A stretch of DNA of 62,004 nucleotides from Clostridium sp. MCC353 (lineage in GTDB: Bacteria; Bacillota; Clostridia; Lachnospirales; Lachnospiraceae), in contig NZ_WQPN01000164.1 in assembly GCF_018785315.1 (NCBI RefSeq), positions 300-62,303 on the forward strand, in the 5' to 3' direction. The notes under the pieces were generated by a model that ran no database searches, was not told where the DNA came from, and saw only the letters and a list, made by a program, of their open reading frames with translations. Both the position numbers and the translations under genes were made by a program. Within the stretch, counting starts at the first letter, position 1. Each line of letters begins with the position of its first letter. Positions 1 to 13,930 of this stretch are shown piece after piece.

Positions 1-47
1 CCCTTTATGTTAAATTTGCTTTTAATTACTTTAGCCAGAGAACACCA

Positions 48-386
48 GCAGGAAAGCGGGAGGAGGGGACGGACTGGCTGTTTGGATGGGGGCGGGCCCA
101 GGGGAATCCTTCGGGGATGAAAGCCATCTGGAAACCGTTAGTGAAACTTAGGTTCCAGGGATAGAAATAGACGGGCAGAAACTGAAAACCGAATCAGTTT
201 CTGAGATGCCCACTGAACGGTAAAGTCCCATAAAGAGTTTACCGTGAATGGGCATCGGACCGTCTTTTTCTGTCCCTGGAGCCTTAGTTTCACTTACGGT
301 TGGAAGCTGGTTTTCATCCCCGAAGGATTCCCCTGGGCCCGCCCCCATCCAAACAGCCAGTCCGTCCCCTCCTCCCGCTTTCCTGC
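48..386. repeat. 339-bp long inverted repeat (giant hairpin), possible MITE-like element
   Basis: Bases 48-122 are a perfect reverse complement of 312-386 (75 bp, GC-rich, containing GGGGACGGAC). Pairing continues inward with a few mismatches (GTGAAACT near 141 against AGTTTCAC near 287; GATGCCCA at 205 against TGGGCATC at 248), so almost the whole 339 bp can fold into one hairpin with its tip near 225-238. No credible gene lies in it; open frames across it are by-products of the symmetry. The form fits a non-autonomous palindromic element, but no transposase or target-site duplication is visible. Confidence 0.85.
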
Positions 387-424
387 GTAACTTTCTCCCA
401 TAAATCCCAATTTGATGATTTATG

Positions 425-453
425 GTGAATATTTCGTGAATATCTGTTAAAAT
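425..453 (+). promoter_or_regulatory. weak promoter candidate, extended -10
   Basis: TAAAAT at 448-453 is preceded by TG at 445-446 (extended -10). The -35 at 425-430 (GTGAAT) is poor. It would serve the gene at 502 and lies just downstream of the long hairpin. Confidence 0.3.
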
Positions 454-501
454 AGCAGAAGATGGATATCGGGACTATATTTAACGGATGAGGTGGCAGG
501 T

Positions 502-1761
502 ATGCAGTTGGAGAAAACATCAATATCAAAAAGCTTTTATGATAACGCGGCCGCCAGCCTTTTGACCATCCGGGACGCTGTGGAATATCTTGAGAAGGAA
601 GTTAAAACCCGCACCCTGAGAGAAAAACTGGAGAAATTCGGAGGCGGGCGGGATCTGCAGAAAGTGCTGGTGGAGGGCCTGCTGGAGAATGATCCGGCCC
701 GGAAAAAGGATTCTGTGGAGAGACGGGTGAGAGGCTGGCTGAGTAACGGCAACGACCGTTCTATCGATAAGCAGGCAGCGATAGAGGTATGTTTTATCCT
801 GAAGCTTTCCATAGGAGAGGCAGACCAATTGGTGACCATGGTTTCAGAAGAAGCCCTGCATTATCGCAATCCCGATGAGATTGTGTACATATTTGCCCTT
901 CAGCACGGCATAACATACCCGGAAGCGGTGAGGTTGAATGATCAGATGAAGGAAATCCTGTCAAAGATCAAAGACAGCAGCGAACTTTCTGAAAATAGTT
1001 TTACACCAATTATCCGCTCGGAAGTTTCCGCCCTTCAGACAAAAGAAGAACTGGCGGACTACCTGGAACATTCCGTGGGACGCCTTGGGCGGTATCACAA
1101 TAACGCATACCAGGAGTTCATGAGCCGGTTGGAGATGTTAGAGAGCCCCCGGATGGATGAGGCTGAATTGAGGGGAGGCGGGTTTGATGATGAACATTTA
1201 ACCATGCGTGACATCCTCAGAGAATATCTTTTCGAAAAAAATGTTATTTATGCCATGGAGCGGGCAGGCAAACGGACGGAAAAGAGAAAAAGCCGGGGCC
1301 GGGATCAGGTTCAGGAGCTATCGGAAGAAAAACTTGTATTTACAAAAGTCCAGGAAAATATCAGCAAGAGCTGGCCGGATGAAAGCACCCTTTCCAAGAT
1401 GAAATCCAGGAAAATTGATGTAACCCGGAGGGTTCTGATCCTGTTGTTTATCGCAACCGACCAGGGGAAAGACTGGGGGAGGGAATCGGAGGAACTGGAA
1501 AAGGCATATAAAGACGAGGTGGGCCATGATTATTATGTCTATGATGACTGGGACGACGAGCTGACTGAGGATGAGGTGTTTGAGGATATTTATACCCGTC
1601 TCAATGACATGCTGTCCCTTTGCGGTTTTGCCATGCTGGACCCCCGGTCTCCATTTGACTGGCTGATTTTATACTGTATCTGTGTGGATGATATCTTTGA
1701 TATCGACATACGGATGCGGGGAATTTTCAAAGAAATGTTCGGAGAGAGGCTGGAAGAATAA
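502..1761 (+). CDS. unrecognised acidic protein with possible N-terminal helix-turn-helix, partner of kinase-NACHT gene
   Basis: A 419-residue soluble protein with no signal peptide or membrane segment. I do not recognise a named family. Residues about 40-110 have the helix spacing of a compact DNA-binding or adaptor fold, with a WLSNGNDRSIDKQAAIEV stretch like Xre-type helix-turn-helix proteins; this is a guess from pattern. The C-terminal third is very acidic (YDDWDDELTEDE) and ends in hydrophobic helices. ATG at 502 was chosen because AGGTGG sits at 491-496; an in-frame GTG at 493 is the alternative. The kinase-NACHT gene follows 82 bp downstream on the same strand, so a shared role is likely: transcriptional output or adaptor for that receptor. 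Confidence 0.6.
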   Translation: MQLEKTSISKSFYDNAAASLLTIRDAVEYLEKEVKTRTLREKLEKFGGGRDLQKVLVEGLLENDPARKKDSVERRVRGWLSNGNDRSIDKQAAIEVCFILKLSIGEADQLVTMVSEEALHYRNPDEIVYIFALQHGITYPEAVRLNDQMKEILSKIKDSSELSENSFTPIIRSEVSALQTKEELADYLEHSVGRLGRYHNNAYQEFMSRLEMLESPRMDEAELRGGGFDDEHLTMRDILREYLFEKNVIYAMERAGKRTEKRKSRGRDQVQELSEEKLVFTKVQENISKSWPDESTLSKMKSRKIDVTRRVLILLFIATDQGKDWGRESEELEKAYKDEVGHDYYVYDDWDDELTEDEVFEDIYTRLNDMLSLCGFAMLDPRSPFDWLILYCICVDDIFDIDIRMRGIFKEMFGERLEE

Positions 1762-1843
1762 GGAAAATAATTTCAAGTCCATTTTCATGGATATGGTACA
1801 GTAAAACTGCGAATTGAGAAACCATGATTAAATGGAGAGAGAT

Positions 1844-4825
1844 ATGGACAGAAGAAGTGTATTAAAAAAAGGAACAATCCTGCCTTTTCCCGGAATGTTA
1901 TGCACAATTGAGTCGCTGGCCGGAAAGGGATCAAATGCAGTCGTCTATCTCGGTTCTTACCCGGATCACCAGCAGCCGGACCTGCGCCACCGTGTACTGA
2001 TTAAAGAACTGTTTCCCCATCATCCGAGAGGGGCGATTTACAGGAATGAAGAGAATGAGATTTGTTTTGACGTGGGTGCGGCGGAAACCATGCGGCTTCA
2101 ACGGGCCGGATTTGTCAGGGCCAATGAAATACATATCCGGCTGCTTAGAGATCATCCGGGAGATATCGATTTTAATATCAATACATTTTCCCTCCATAAT
2201 ACGCTGTATTCTGTTTTGGGATTTTCCGGCGGCAGAAGCTTGGATAAGGAGTTAAATGCGCCCGGAGCGGAACGGATTTTGCTGTCTGTCCACATCAGAA
2301 GGATGCTTGGGGCGCTGGATGTTTTGGAAGTATTCCATGAATCCGGCTATCTGCATCTGGACATCAGCCCGGAAAATATACTGCTGATCGGAGAAGGGAA
2401 AAAGGAACGGGTCAGCCTGATTGATTATAACAGTGTCCATACATTGGAAGAAATCCGGAATGGGGATTCCGCCTGCAACAGCGCCAGGGAAGGTTATACG
2501 GCCCCGGAGATCCGCATGAAACGGGTTGATTCCATCGGTTATACTTCAGATCTCTATGCGCTGACCGCCGTATTTTACCGCTGCATTTCCGGGAGGGAGC
2601 TGTCGGCCATGCAGGTGGTTCGGGCAGTTGTCCCCGATCTGTCGGGAGCAAAATGTTTAGATGGGATGCCGGATACGGTTCTTAGCATGGTGAGACAGGT
2701 ATTGAGGCAGGGATTGTCATCGGTCAGGAGCCGGAGATATAATACTGCGGCAGACATGCGGCAGGATCTGGAAGAGCTTCTGGACCGGATCAATGGAAAG
2801 GGGATTACCCATTGGGCCCTTTGGGAAACCGGGCGGATTAATGTGCTGCACACCATTAAAGCCAATCCGGCCCTGGAATATGTAAGGGAAGATGAAAAAA
2901 TCTATCCTCTGGCCGGTGTGCGGGCGGACGGTACTGCGGTTACGCTCACGGAACTGTTTAGGCAGCTGGCCGCGTCAGGGGGACAATCCGTCATGATGCT
3001 GGGTGGGGCAGGCATGGGAAAAACCACCGCCCTGTTAAGAAATGCATACCGGCAGAGAACTGTGTATTCAGCCTGTGAACCGGCTTTCGCTTATATTTCC
3101 CTGTACGGATGGAACAACGGCGGCAGCGAGTTCATCAAGAATAAACTGCTGGAAAATCTCAGGTTTAAGCCGGAAACAGACTGCATTGAAACCGCCAGGC
3201 ACGATTTGATCCGCCTGCTGTCTTCTCCGCTGTATACGAAATGGGGAGAACGCCCCAAACTTCTGATCCTTTTAGACGGGTTAAATGAAGCGTCAGGTGA
3301 TCTCACCCTGCTCATGAAGGAAATCACAGAACTGTCAGCTATGGCAGGGGTGCGGATTCTATTGACCAGCCGCAGTGAGATCGCGGCCCTGCCTTTTCCT
3401 AAAATAACGCTGAGGCAGTTAGAAGAGGAGGAAGTGACCGCTGTTCTTTCAGAAAACGGCATTCTGCCTCCTGATAACCATGAACTGTTTCAGCTGCTCC
3501 GCACCCCGATGATGCTGTCCATTTTTGTTAAGACCGCATTAGAAGGGAAAAAACAGCTGTTTATAGATACCCAGGAACAGCTTCTTACCAGTTACCTTTC
3601 CTCCCTTCTGGATAAGGAGATGAAAAAATATCCGGAAGATTCCTCTGAGCGCTGGCGGGTGGACGCGGCATTGCACTATGTTCTTCCGGAGATGGCCAGC
3701 TTTCTGCATGCCAGGGAAGCGGCGGCTTCCAACCGGGAACTTCTTCCGGTAATTGAAAAATGTTTCCGGAGACTGTCAACTCAGGATATGACAGCCGTAT
3801 TTCCCCAATGGATCGGGCATTTGTCAGACATTCAGGGAGAGACCCGGAATGCAGAAGCATGGTACGGACAGATGGTTCACAACATCCTTTGGAGACGGCT
3901 GGGGCTGATCATCAGGGATGAAGAAGGAAATTACAGGATTGTCCACCGGTTGATTGAAGAGTACCTGATCGGCATAAGGCAGGACTTCAATCATAAATTT
4001 TTACGGCGCAGAAGAATACGCGGCGGCATCGGAGCAGCCCTGTTTCTGGTTTTGATGACCGCTTTCTGCCAGGGCGTTTATTTACGGGACCGATCAATTT
4101 TGGTTACCGCAGATGTAAAGGCGTATTATGATATGGACCTTTCACAAAATGTATTCGATACGGCATTTGCCGCATATGTGGATGCCGCCGCCCAATATGA
4201 TAATGTAGTGAATCTTTTGGACTGCCTTGAGCAGGAGCGTGTTGATGATATTGACTACAATACAAAGCTGCGCCGCTGCAAAAAGGATTTGAGAGAGGAA
4301 CCGGCAGATCAGAAGGCGTTTGCGGCTTCGCTTTTAGATAAACTGCTGGTCAGCGGCCGGATTATGCCTTGGTCTGAACTGTCCTTGAATACGGAAATCT
4401 ATAAGTCTCTGACCTCCCTCCCTGCGGACCGGGCGGATGATTATCTGAAATACGTTGAAATTCTGGAACGGCTGAAGCAGGATCAGGATTTATGGGATGA
4501 GTTTGGAGAAGACTATGTGGCCGATTTTAGAAAAGCTGTAGAGTGTGATGCCTATATAGCCGGAAAATACTATTGGTTACTGCTGGAACCGGAATTATCC
4601 GCTATGAAAAACAGTCCATCAGAAGCGGAAGCTGATAATTATCATTTTTATATGAAGAATATCGCCCTGTATCCGAGGCAGAATGAAATTACGGCTGCGT
4701 CGGAAGCTGATGATATTGAAAACAACTTAGAAGTTTACAGAGCAAACCAGTCGGCGGCGTGGCGTTTATTCCTGAAAAACGCCGCTGTCAATTTAGCCGG
4801 AAGTACAGGAGAAAACGGAATATGA
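1844..4825 (+). CDS. transmembrane protein kinase fused to NACHT-like STAND NTPase
   Basis: 993 residues with three parts. (1) Residues about 20-320 are a Hanks-type Ser/Thr kinase: glycine loop GKGSNAVVYLG near 27, IKE lysine near 55, catalytic HLDISPEN near 170, metal site DYN (instead of DFG) near 193, and APE near 216. (2) Residues about 365-700 are a P-loop NTPase with Walker A GGAGMGKTT near 387 and a Walker B reading LLILLDGLNE near 472, the acidic form typical of NACHT proteins. (3) A basic stop (RRRRIRGG) and one membrane helix near 727-746 precede about 245 residues predicted outside. Kinase and NTPase would be cytoplasmic. ATG 1844 has GGAGAG at 1834-1839; ATG 1832 lacks a site. 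Its stop overlaps the next start (ATGA). A role as phage- or envelope-sensing receptor is inference. Confidence 0.8.
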   Translation: MDRRSVLKKGTILPFPGMLCTIESLAGKGSNAVVYLGSYPDHQQPDLRHRVLIKELFPHHPRGAIYRNEENEICFDVGAAETMRLQRAGFVRANEIHIRLLRDHPGDIDFNINTFSLHNTLYSVLGFSGGRSLDKELNAPGAERILLSVHIRRMLGALDVLEVFHESGYLHLDISPENILLIGEGKKERVSLIDYNSVHTLEEIRNGDSACNSAREGYTAPEIRMKRVDSIGYTSDLYALTAVFYRCISGRELSAMQVVRAVVPDLSGAKCLDGMPDTVLSMVRQVLRQGLSSVRSRRYNTAADMRQDLEELLDRINGKGITHWALWETGRINVLHTIKANPALEYVREDEKIYPLAGVRADGTAVTLTELFRQLAASGGQSVMMLGGAGMGKTTALLRNAYRQRTVYSACEPAFAYISLYGWNNGGSEFIKNKLLENLRFKPETDCIETARHDLIRLLSSPLYTKWGERPKLLILLDGLNEASGDLTLLMKEITELSAMAGVRILLTSRSEIAALPFPKITLRQLEEEEVTAVLSENGILPPDNHELFQLLRTPMMLSIFVKTALEGKKQLFIDTQEQLLTSYLSSLLDKEMKKYPEDSSERWRVDAALHYVLPEMASFLHAREAAASNRELLPVIEKCFRRLSTQDMTAVFPQWIGHLSDIQGETRNAEAWYGQMVHNILWRRLGLIIRDEEGNYRIVHRLIEEYLIGIRQDFNHKFLRRRRIRGGIGAALFLVLMTAFCQGVYLRDRSILVTADVKAYYDMDLSQNVFDTAFAAYVDAAAQYDNVVNLLDCLEQERVDDIDYNTKLRRCKKDLREEPADQKAFAASLLDKLLVSGRIMPWSELSLNTEIYKSLTSLPADRADDYLKYVEILERLKQDQDLWDEFGEDYVADFRKAVECDAYIAGKYYWLLLEPELSAMKNSPSEAEADNYHFYMKNIALYPRQNEITAASEADDIENNLEVYRANQSAAWRLFLKNAAVNLAGSTGENGI

Positions 4826-6099
4826 AGAAAACTTTTACGGCAAAAATAATGCCGGCTTTATTGGCGTCGGTTTTGGTTTTGGGACTGAACGGATGTGTAT
4901 CCGGAAACAGGACGGCTGAAAGCCTGAAACAGACGGAATCCATGGAAACCGCTCAAACAGCCCGAACTGCGGAAACTGAGACAACAGAGACGGAGATTCT
5001 CACCATTGATTCACCGGAAAAAAACGCGGCGGTTAAACATCTTCTGGACATGTGGTCAGACTACCTTCAGTTGCTTGATAAGATATATGCCAGCCAGTTA
5101 TGGGCTTTTGATTACGTGGAACATTATGTGAACAGCGGGGACTGGAACGACCTTGCAAAAGCCAGAACCGCTTGTATCGCATCGGCACATTATCTTTCGG
5201 AACTGGCCATGACAGAAGAAGATTTAACGGAGGAAGAGTACCTTATATTGGCGGATGCCGGCATTGATATCGCTTATCAAACGGATAAAGCCAAGTCAAT
5301 TCAGGAAAGCCAGGAAGAAGCTCACAGGCTGATTCGTGAATTCATACTGGAATATCTGGAAACGCATATATTCTATTCCAGGCGGGTGGATCTTCTGAAC
5401 AAGCAGATTTCTATAAATAGAGAATATATACAGTGCATGAGTGAATATGAATGCGCAACGGTCAATTATATGCTTCTCTCATTGGAGGATGAAAGGCTGG
5501 CGCAGGATTACTGGACCGCCATGCCGGAGAAATATCCGGCGCTCTGCAGAGGGTATAGAGACTGGATCGGCAATGAGAAGGACCTGATGGATGCCGGAGA
5601 TGCGTATTTAGACGGCCTTGACGCTGTCATTTTAAAGCAGTCCGATCTGACCTCCGGCTTAGAGGCGGAGTTGTATACCATGAATCAGATTATTGAGAAT
5701 AAGGATGCGGAAAAACTGTTGTCCTCCGCATTTATTATGAAAAATACGCCTGAGCTTCTGCCGATGCCTGAATGGTATGATCCCCAGACTGCCGGATATT
5801 TGAGCTTTGTTTTAAACCCTGACGGCAGCATCCGGTATCCGGAATCGGGAGATGTTCTGGAGGACGAAGCCTATGGGATGTATATTCAGATAACAGAGCT
5901 TGCGGAAGAGGATATCGACTGGTATATCGGGGTGGTAAAGGATTTGGGACAGGATGCATGGAGGCTTGAAGGGGAAAATAAATGGTATATCAGAATGCCG
6001 GATTACAATGTTCAGATCAGCCTGGAAAACGGGACGGCCGCGCTGATTTTTAACGGGCAGGACGTGACATTCGCCCCGCCATGGTATTTGAAATTATAA
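4822..6099 (+). CDS. lipoprotein of the kinase-NACHT operon, unknown function
   Basis: 425 residues with a lipoprotein signal peptide: MKK start, hydrophobic core and lipobox LNGC near residue 25. A Thr/Glu-rich linker (about 30-65) follows, then a mostly helical domain, and a C-terminal part with many Trp/Tyr/Gly residues resembling a small beta domain. No enzyme motif was recognised. Start ATG 4822 overlaps the kinase-NACHT stop by 4 bp and has AGGAGA at 4807-4812, so the two are translationally coupled. It should sit on the outer membrane face beside the extracellular tail of the kinase-NACHT protein, making a sensor or ligand-binding partnership plausible but unproven. Confidence 0.7.
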   Translation: MKKTFTAKIMPALLASVLVLGLNGCVSGNRTAESLKQTESMETAQTARTAETETTETEILTIDSPEKNAAVKHLLDMWSDYLQLLDKIYASQLWAFDYVEHYVNSGDWNDLAKARTACIASAHYLSELAMTEEDLTEEEYLILADAGIDIAYQTDKAKSIQESQEEAHRLIREFILEYLETHIFYSRRVDLLNKQISINREYIQCMSEYECATVNYMLLSLEDERLAQDYWTAMPEKYPALCRGYRDWIGNEKDLMDAGDAYLDGLDAVILKQSDLTSGLEAELYTMNQIIENKDAEKLLSSAFIMKNTPELLPMPEWYDPQTAGYLSFVLNPDGSIRYPESGDVLEDEAYGMYIQITELAEEDIDWYIGVVKDLGQDAWRLEGENKWYIRMPDYNVQISLENGTAALIFNGQDVTFAPPWYLKL

Positions 6100-6245
6100 A
6101 ATATGAAGTGAGTGATAGAAGATGGCGCTGAACCTCAGAGTTTATGGTTTGGCTCCATTTTTTGTGTTTTAATGATATATTATGGATGGCTGAGAGGGAG
6201 GGGAGTGGGTCCGGTTACACCGGAAACGAGTTTCAAAAAAATTCC

Positions 6246-6321
6246 AGATCATTTGATATTCTATGCTTGTCGAGAGAAATAAACAGATCATTTTCATTGG
6301 CGTAAGGCATGAATACGCCAA
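6246..6321. promoter_or_regulatory. direct repeat and inverted repeat upstream of the surface-protein gene
   Basis: CAGATCATTT occurs at 6246-6255 and again at 6285-6294, and an 8-bp inverted repeat (TTGGCGTA, 9-nt loop, TACGCCAA) lies at 6297-6321, just before the ribosome site. They may be regulator sites or an mRNA hairpin. No clear promoter was seen in the 249-bp gap 6100-6348. Confidence 0.35.
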
Positions 6322-6330
6322 ATGGATTGA

Positions 6331-11526
<5,196 letters not shown>

Positions 11527-11604
11527 GACTTTAGTTCATACAAAAGAGAGGTCCAGAGAATTTTTTTGGTTTGAAATATTAAAATTAATTTGATAAAGAG
11601 AAAG

Positions 11605-11655
11605 CAGACCGGGAGTTCGGCAAATATAAATGCAGAACTCCCGGTCTGTTCTTGT
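11605..11655. terminator. intrinsic terminator after the surface-protein gene
   Basis: A perfect 14-bp stem (CAGACCGGGAGTTC at 11605-11618 with its complement at 11635-11648) is followed by TTCTTGT. Confidence 0.8.
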
Positions 11656-11730
11656 ATTAAGATATAAAAGTAAAAATGCACAAATAAATACATAAAATAT
11701 TGAGCTGATAAACAAAAATAAACAAAAATG

Positions 11731-11759
11731 TTGACACGCTATTACGTCTATGTTATAAA
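11731..11759 (+). promoter_or_regulatory. promoter of the TRAP-TAXI operon
   Basis: TTGACA at 11731-11736, a 17-bp spacer and TATAAA at 11754-11759 form a near-consensus housekeeping promoter about 90 bp before the permease start. The rest of the 11527-11849 gap holds the terminator and the operator-like palindromes. Confidence 0.75.
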
Positions 11760-11769
11760 GAGAATATAG

Positions 11770-11808
11770 AAGTCCGAATTACGTAATTAAAGTCCGTATA
11801 GCGGACTT
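11770..11808. promoter_or_regulatory. palindromic operator candidates downstream of the TRAP promoter
   Basis: AATTACGTAATT at 11777-11788 is a perfect 12-bp palindrome. AAGTCCG at 11790-11796 and CGGACTT at 11802-11808 form a 7-bp inverted repeat with a 5-nt gap, and another AAGTCCG lies at 11770-11776. They lie in the likely transcript start region. The IclR-type gene at the operon end is a natural candidate binder (inference). Confidence 0.55.
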
Positions 11809-11849
11809 AAAAGGCACCCATCGTATCCATGAAGGAAAGGAGCAAGGCT

Positions 11850-13913
11850 GTGTTAAAAGAAAACAAAAGAGGGAACCCGGTTACACTGGATAACACTGGA
11901 TCTGCGGCAGGGGAAAGAAACAGGGCAGAGAGTGTTGAGGATCTGGCAGCACAGGAGGAGGCGAGAGCTAAAACCCAGCAAATTATGGAGGAGGTTGACA
12001 ATGAAAGCCGTTTATGTTCCTATCAGGGCATTGTAAAGGTCTTGATAACAGGCCTGTCCCTTATATGGGTGGTATTTCAGTTGTATTACAATACGATCGG
12101 AACCATGGAGGCCATAACTTTCCGGGCATGGCATGCTTTATTCCTTTTGACATTCTGTTTTCTGTTGTATCCGGGATATAAATCCCAGAACAGAAAACGG
12201 ACGATGCCAACCATATTGGATCTTATACTGCTGGCGGCATCAGCATGTACCTTTTTATACTTCATATTTAATTATTCCAGGATTTCATTAAATGGTGGAT
12301 TTGTAACAAAGACAGAAACAATCATCGGCCTCATAGCCATAATTCTGGTTTTTTTGGCAGCCAAGAGAGCTGCCGGAGGGCTTATGTGGCTGGCAATTAT
12401 ATTTCTGGCCTATACAATAGTGGGTAAATATATTGGCGGCAGCCTGGGGCATGCAGGATTTTCTTTAAAACGTCTTGTAGGCCATTTGTTCTGGGGAAGC
12501 CAGGGGCTTTTCGGAACCGGCATTGGCGTATCTGCAACATATATATTTGTATTTGTTTTATTTGGCGCATTTTTAAGCCAGAGCGGTTTTACCAACTTCA
12601 TCAATAACATTTCCATGGCCTTAGTTGGGCGTTCTGTGGGTGGAGCGGCTAAGGTTGCCATTATTGGAAATGCTTTGATGGGGATGATTAATGGTTCCGC
12701 AACTGCTATAGTAGCGACAACTGGGAGTATCGCTATCCCCATGATGAAAAAAGCGGGATATACAAAGGAGTATTCAGGAGCGGTTGTGGCTGCGGCGGCA
12801 ACAGGCGGGCAGTTTTGTCCCCCTGTTATGGGAGCGGTTGCGTTCCTCATGGCGGAATTTCTTGGTGTTTCTTATTCCGTTGTTTTGCTGGCAGCCATTA
12901 TACCCGCAGCCCTGTATTACTTTGGAATGCTGATGGCAGTTCATTTTCAGGCCAAACGTTCCGGTCTTTCCGGTATTTCAAAAGATAATTTACCGGCGGC
13001 CATGGAGGTGCTGAAAAAAGACGGACATTTGGCGGCTCCTCTCATTTCTCTTTTGGGATTTATGATTGCAGGCTATACTCCGTTATTTGCCTGTGTGGTA
13101 TCTATCTTTGTAACGATTGCTTTTTCCTGGCTGCGCAAAGAAACTAGAATGGGATGGTCAAAAATTGTGGCAGCTTGTGAGGAGGGCGTTCGGGGAGCGA
13201 TCAGCGTTGGAGTTTGCTGCCTTATCATTGGAATCGTTGTGGGCGTGACCTCCTTAACGGGCCTGGGCCTGAAGTTTGGCTTCTTAATGCTAAAGGTGGT
13301 GGGGCCTGGCGAATTATTGAAGTGCGCGGTTATGGTTGCTATTATGAGCACCATTTTAGGTATGGGAGTTCCCGGCATCGCAGCTTATGTTATTGTAACC
13401 GCAGTAGCAGTTCCTGTTATGGTAAAAGTTGGCTGCCCGCTGCTTCCGGCTCATTTATTCTGTTTGTTTTATGCATCCCTCTCCAATATTACGCCTCCTG
13501 TTGCAATTTCTGCATATGTGGCATCAGGTATTGCGGGTTCTGATCAGAATAAGACCGGCTGGTTGGCCGTGCGTGTGGGTTTATCCGGTTTCCTTCTGCC
13601 ATTTTTCTTCCTGATCAATCCGGTTCTGTTAATCGGGTGTGCGCCTAAAGGCACAGGAACATTGGCGGTGATAAGCGCAATTGGCGGCGCTGCCATTGGA
13701 ATTCTGCTCTTGTCAGCCGGTACGGAAGGATGGCTGATCGGAAAGAGCCGCGGCATAGAAAGAGCCATGTGCATAGGTGCGGCGTTATGTCTCATCGACA
13801 CACGCATTATCACGGATGTGGCAGGAATAGGACTGGCTGTTTTTGTAATAGCGGTTCAGATTATCCGCAGACGTAAGGGATCAGGAGATACGCCCGCAGT
13901 TTCGGGCAGTTGA
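11850..13913 (+). CDS. TRAP transporter fused permease (4TM + 12TM, TAXI type)
   Basis: 687 residues. A hydrophilic N-terminus (about 55 residues) is followed by a small four-helix part and then the large DctM-like permease, with runs such as GMGVPGIAAYVIV and GSATAIVATTGSIAIPMMKKAGY typical of the fused TRAP permease family. It uses the ion gradient to import a substrate delivered by the TAXI-type binding protein encoded next. GTG 11850 was chosen because AAAGGAG sits at 11836-11842; ATG at 11829 lacks a ribosome site. Substrate is unknown; TAXI systems often carry organic acids or glutamate-like compounds. Confidence 0.88.
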   Translation: MLKENKRGNPVTLDNTGSAAGERNRAESVEDLAAQEEARAKTQQIMEEVDNESRLCSYQGIVKVLITGLSLIWVVFQLYYNTIGTMEAITFRAWHALFLLTFCFLLYPGYKSQNRKRTMPTILDLILLAASACTFLYFIFNYSRISLNGGFVTKTETIIGLIAIILVFLAAKRAAGGLMWLAIIFLAYTIVGKYIGGSLGHAGFSLKRLVGHLFWGSQGLFGTGIGVSATYIFVFVLFGAFLSQSGFTNFINNISMALVGRSVGGAAKVAIIGNALMGMINGSATAIVATTGSIAIPMMKKAGYTKEYSGAVVAAAATGGQFCPPVMGAVAFLMAEFLGVSYSVVLLAAIIPAALYYFGMLMAVHFQAKRSGLSGISKDNLPAAMEVLKKDGHLAAPLISLLGFMIAGYTPLFACVVSIFVTIAFSWLRKETRMGWSKIVAACEEGVRGAISVGVCCLIIGIVVGVTSLTGLGLKFGFLMLKVVGPGELLKCAVMVAIMSTILGMGVPGIAAYVIVTAVAVPVMVKVGCPLLPAHLFCLFYASLSNITPPVAISAYVASGIAGSDQNKTGWLAVRVGLSGFLLPFFFLINPVLLIGCAPKGTGTLAVISAIGGAAIGILLLSAGTEGWLIGKSRGIERAMCIGAALCLIDTRIITDVAGIGLAVFVIAVQIIRRRKGSGDTPAVSGS

Positions 13914-13930
13914 CCGGGGAGGGAAAAAAT

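Noticed and set aside
148-348. Minus- and plus-strand open frames across the long hairpin
   Set aside because: They arise from the inverted repeat; no start signals and no protein-like composition.
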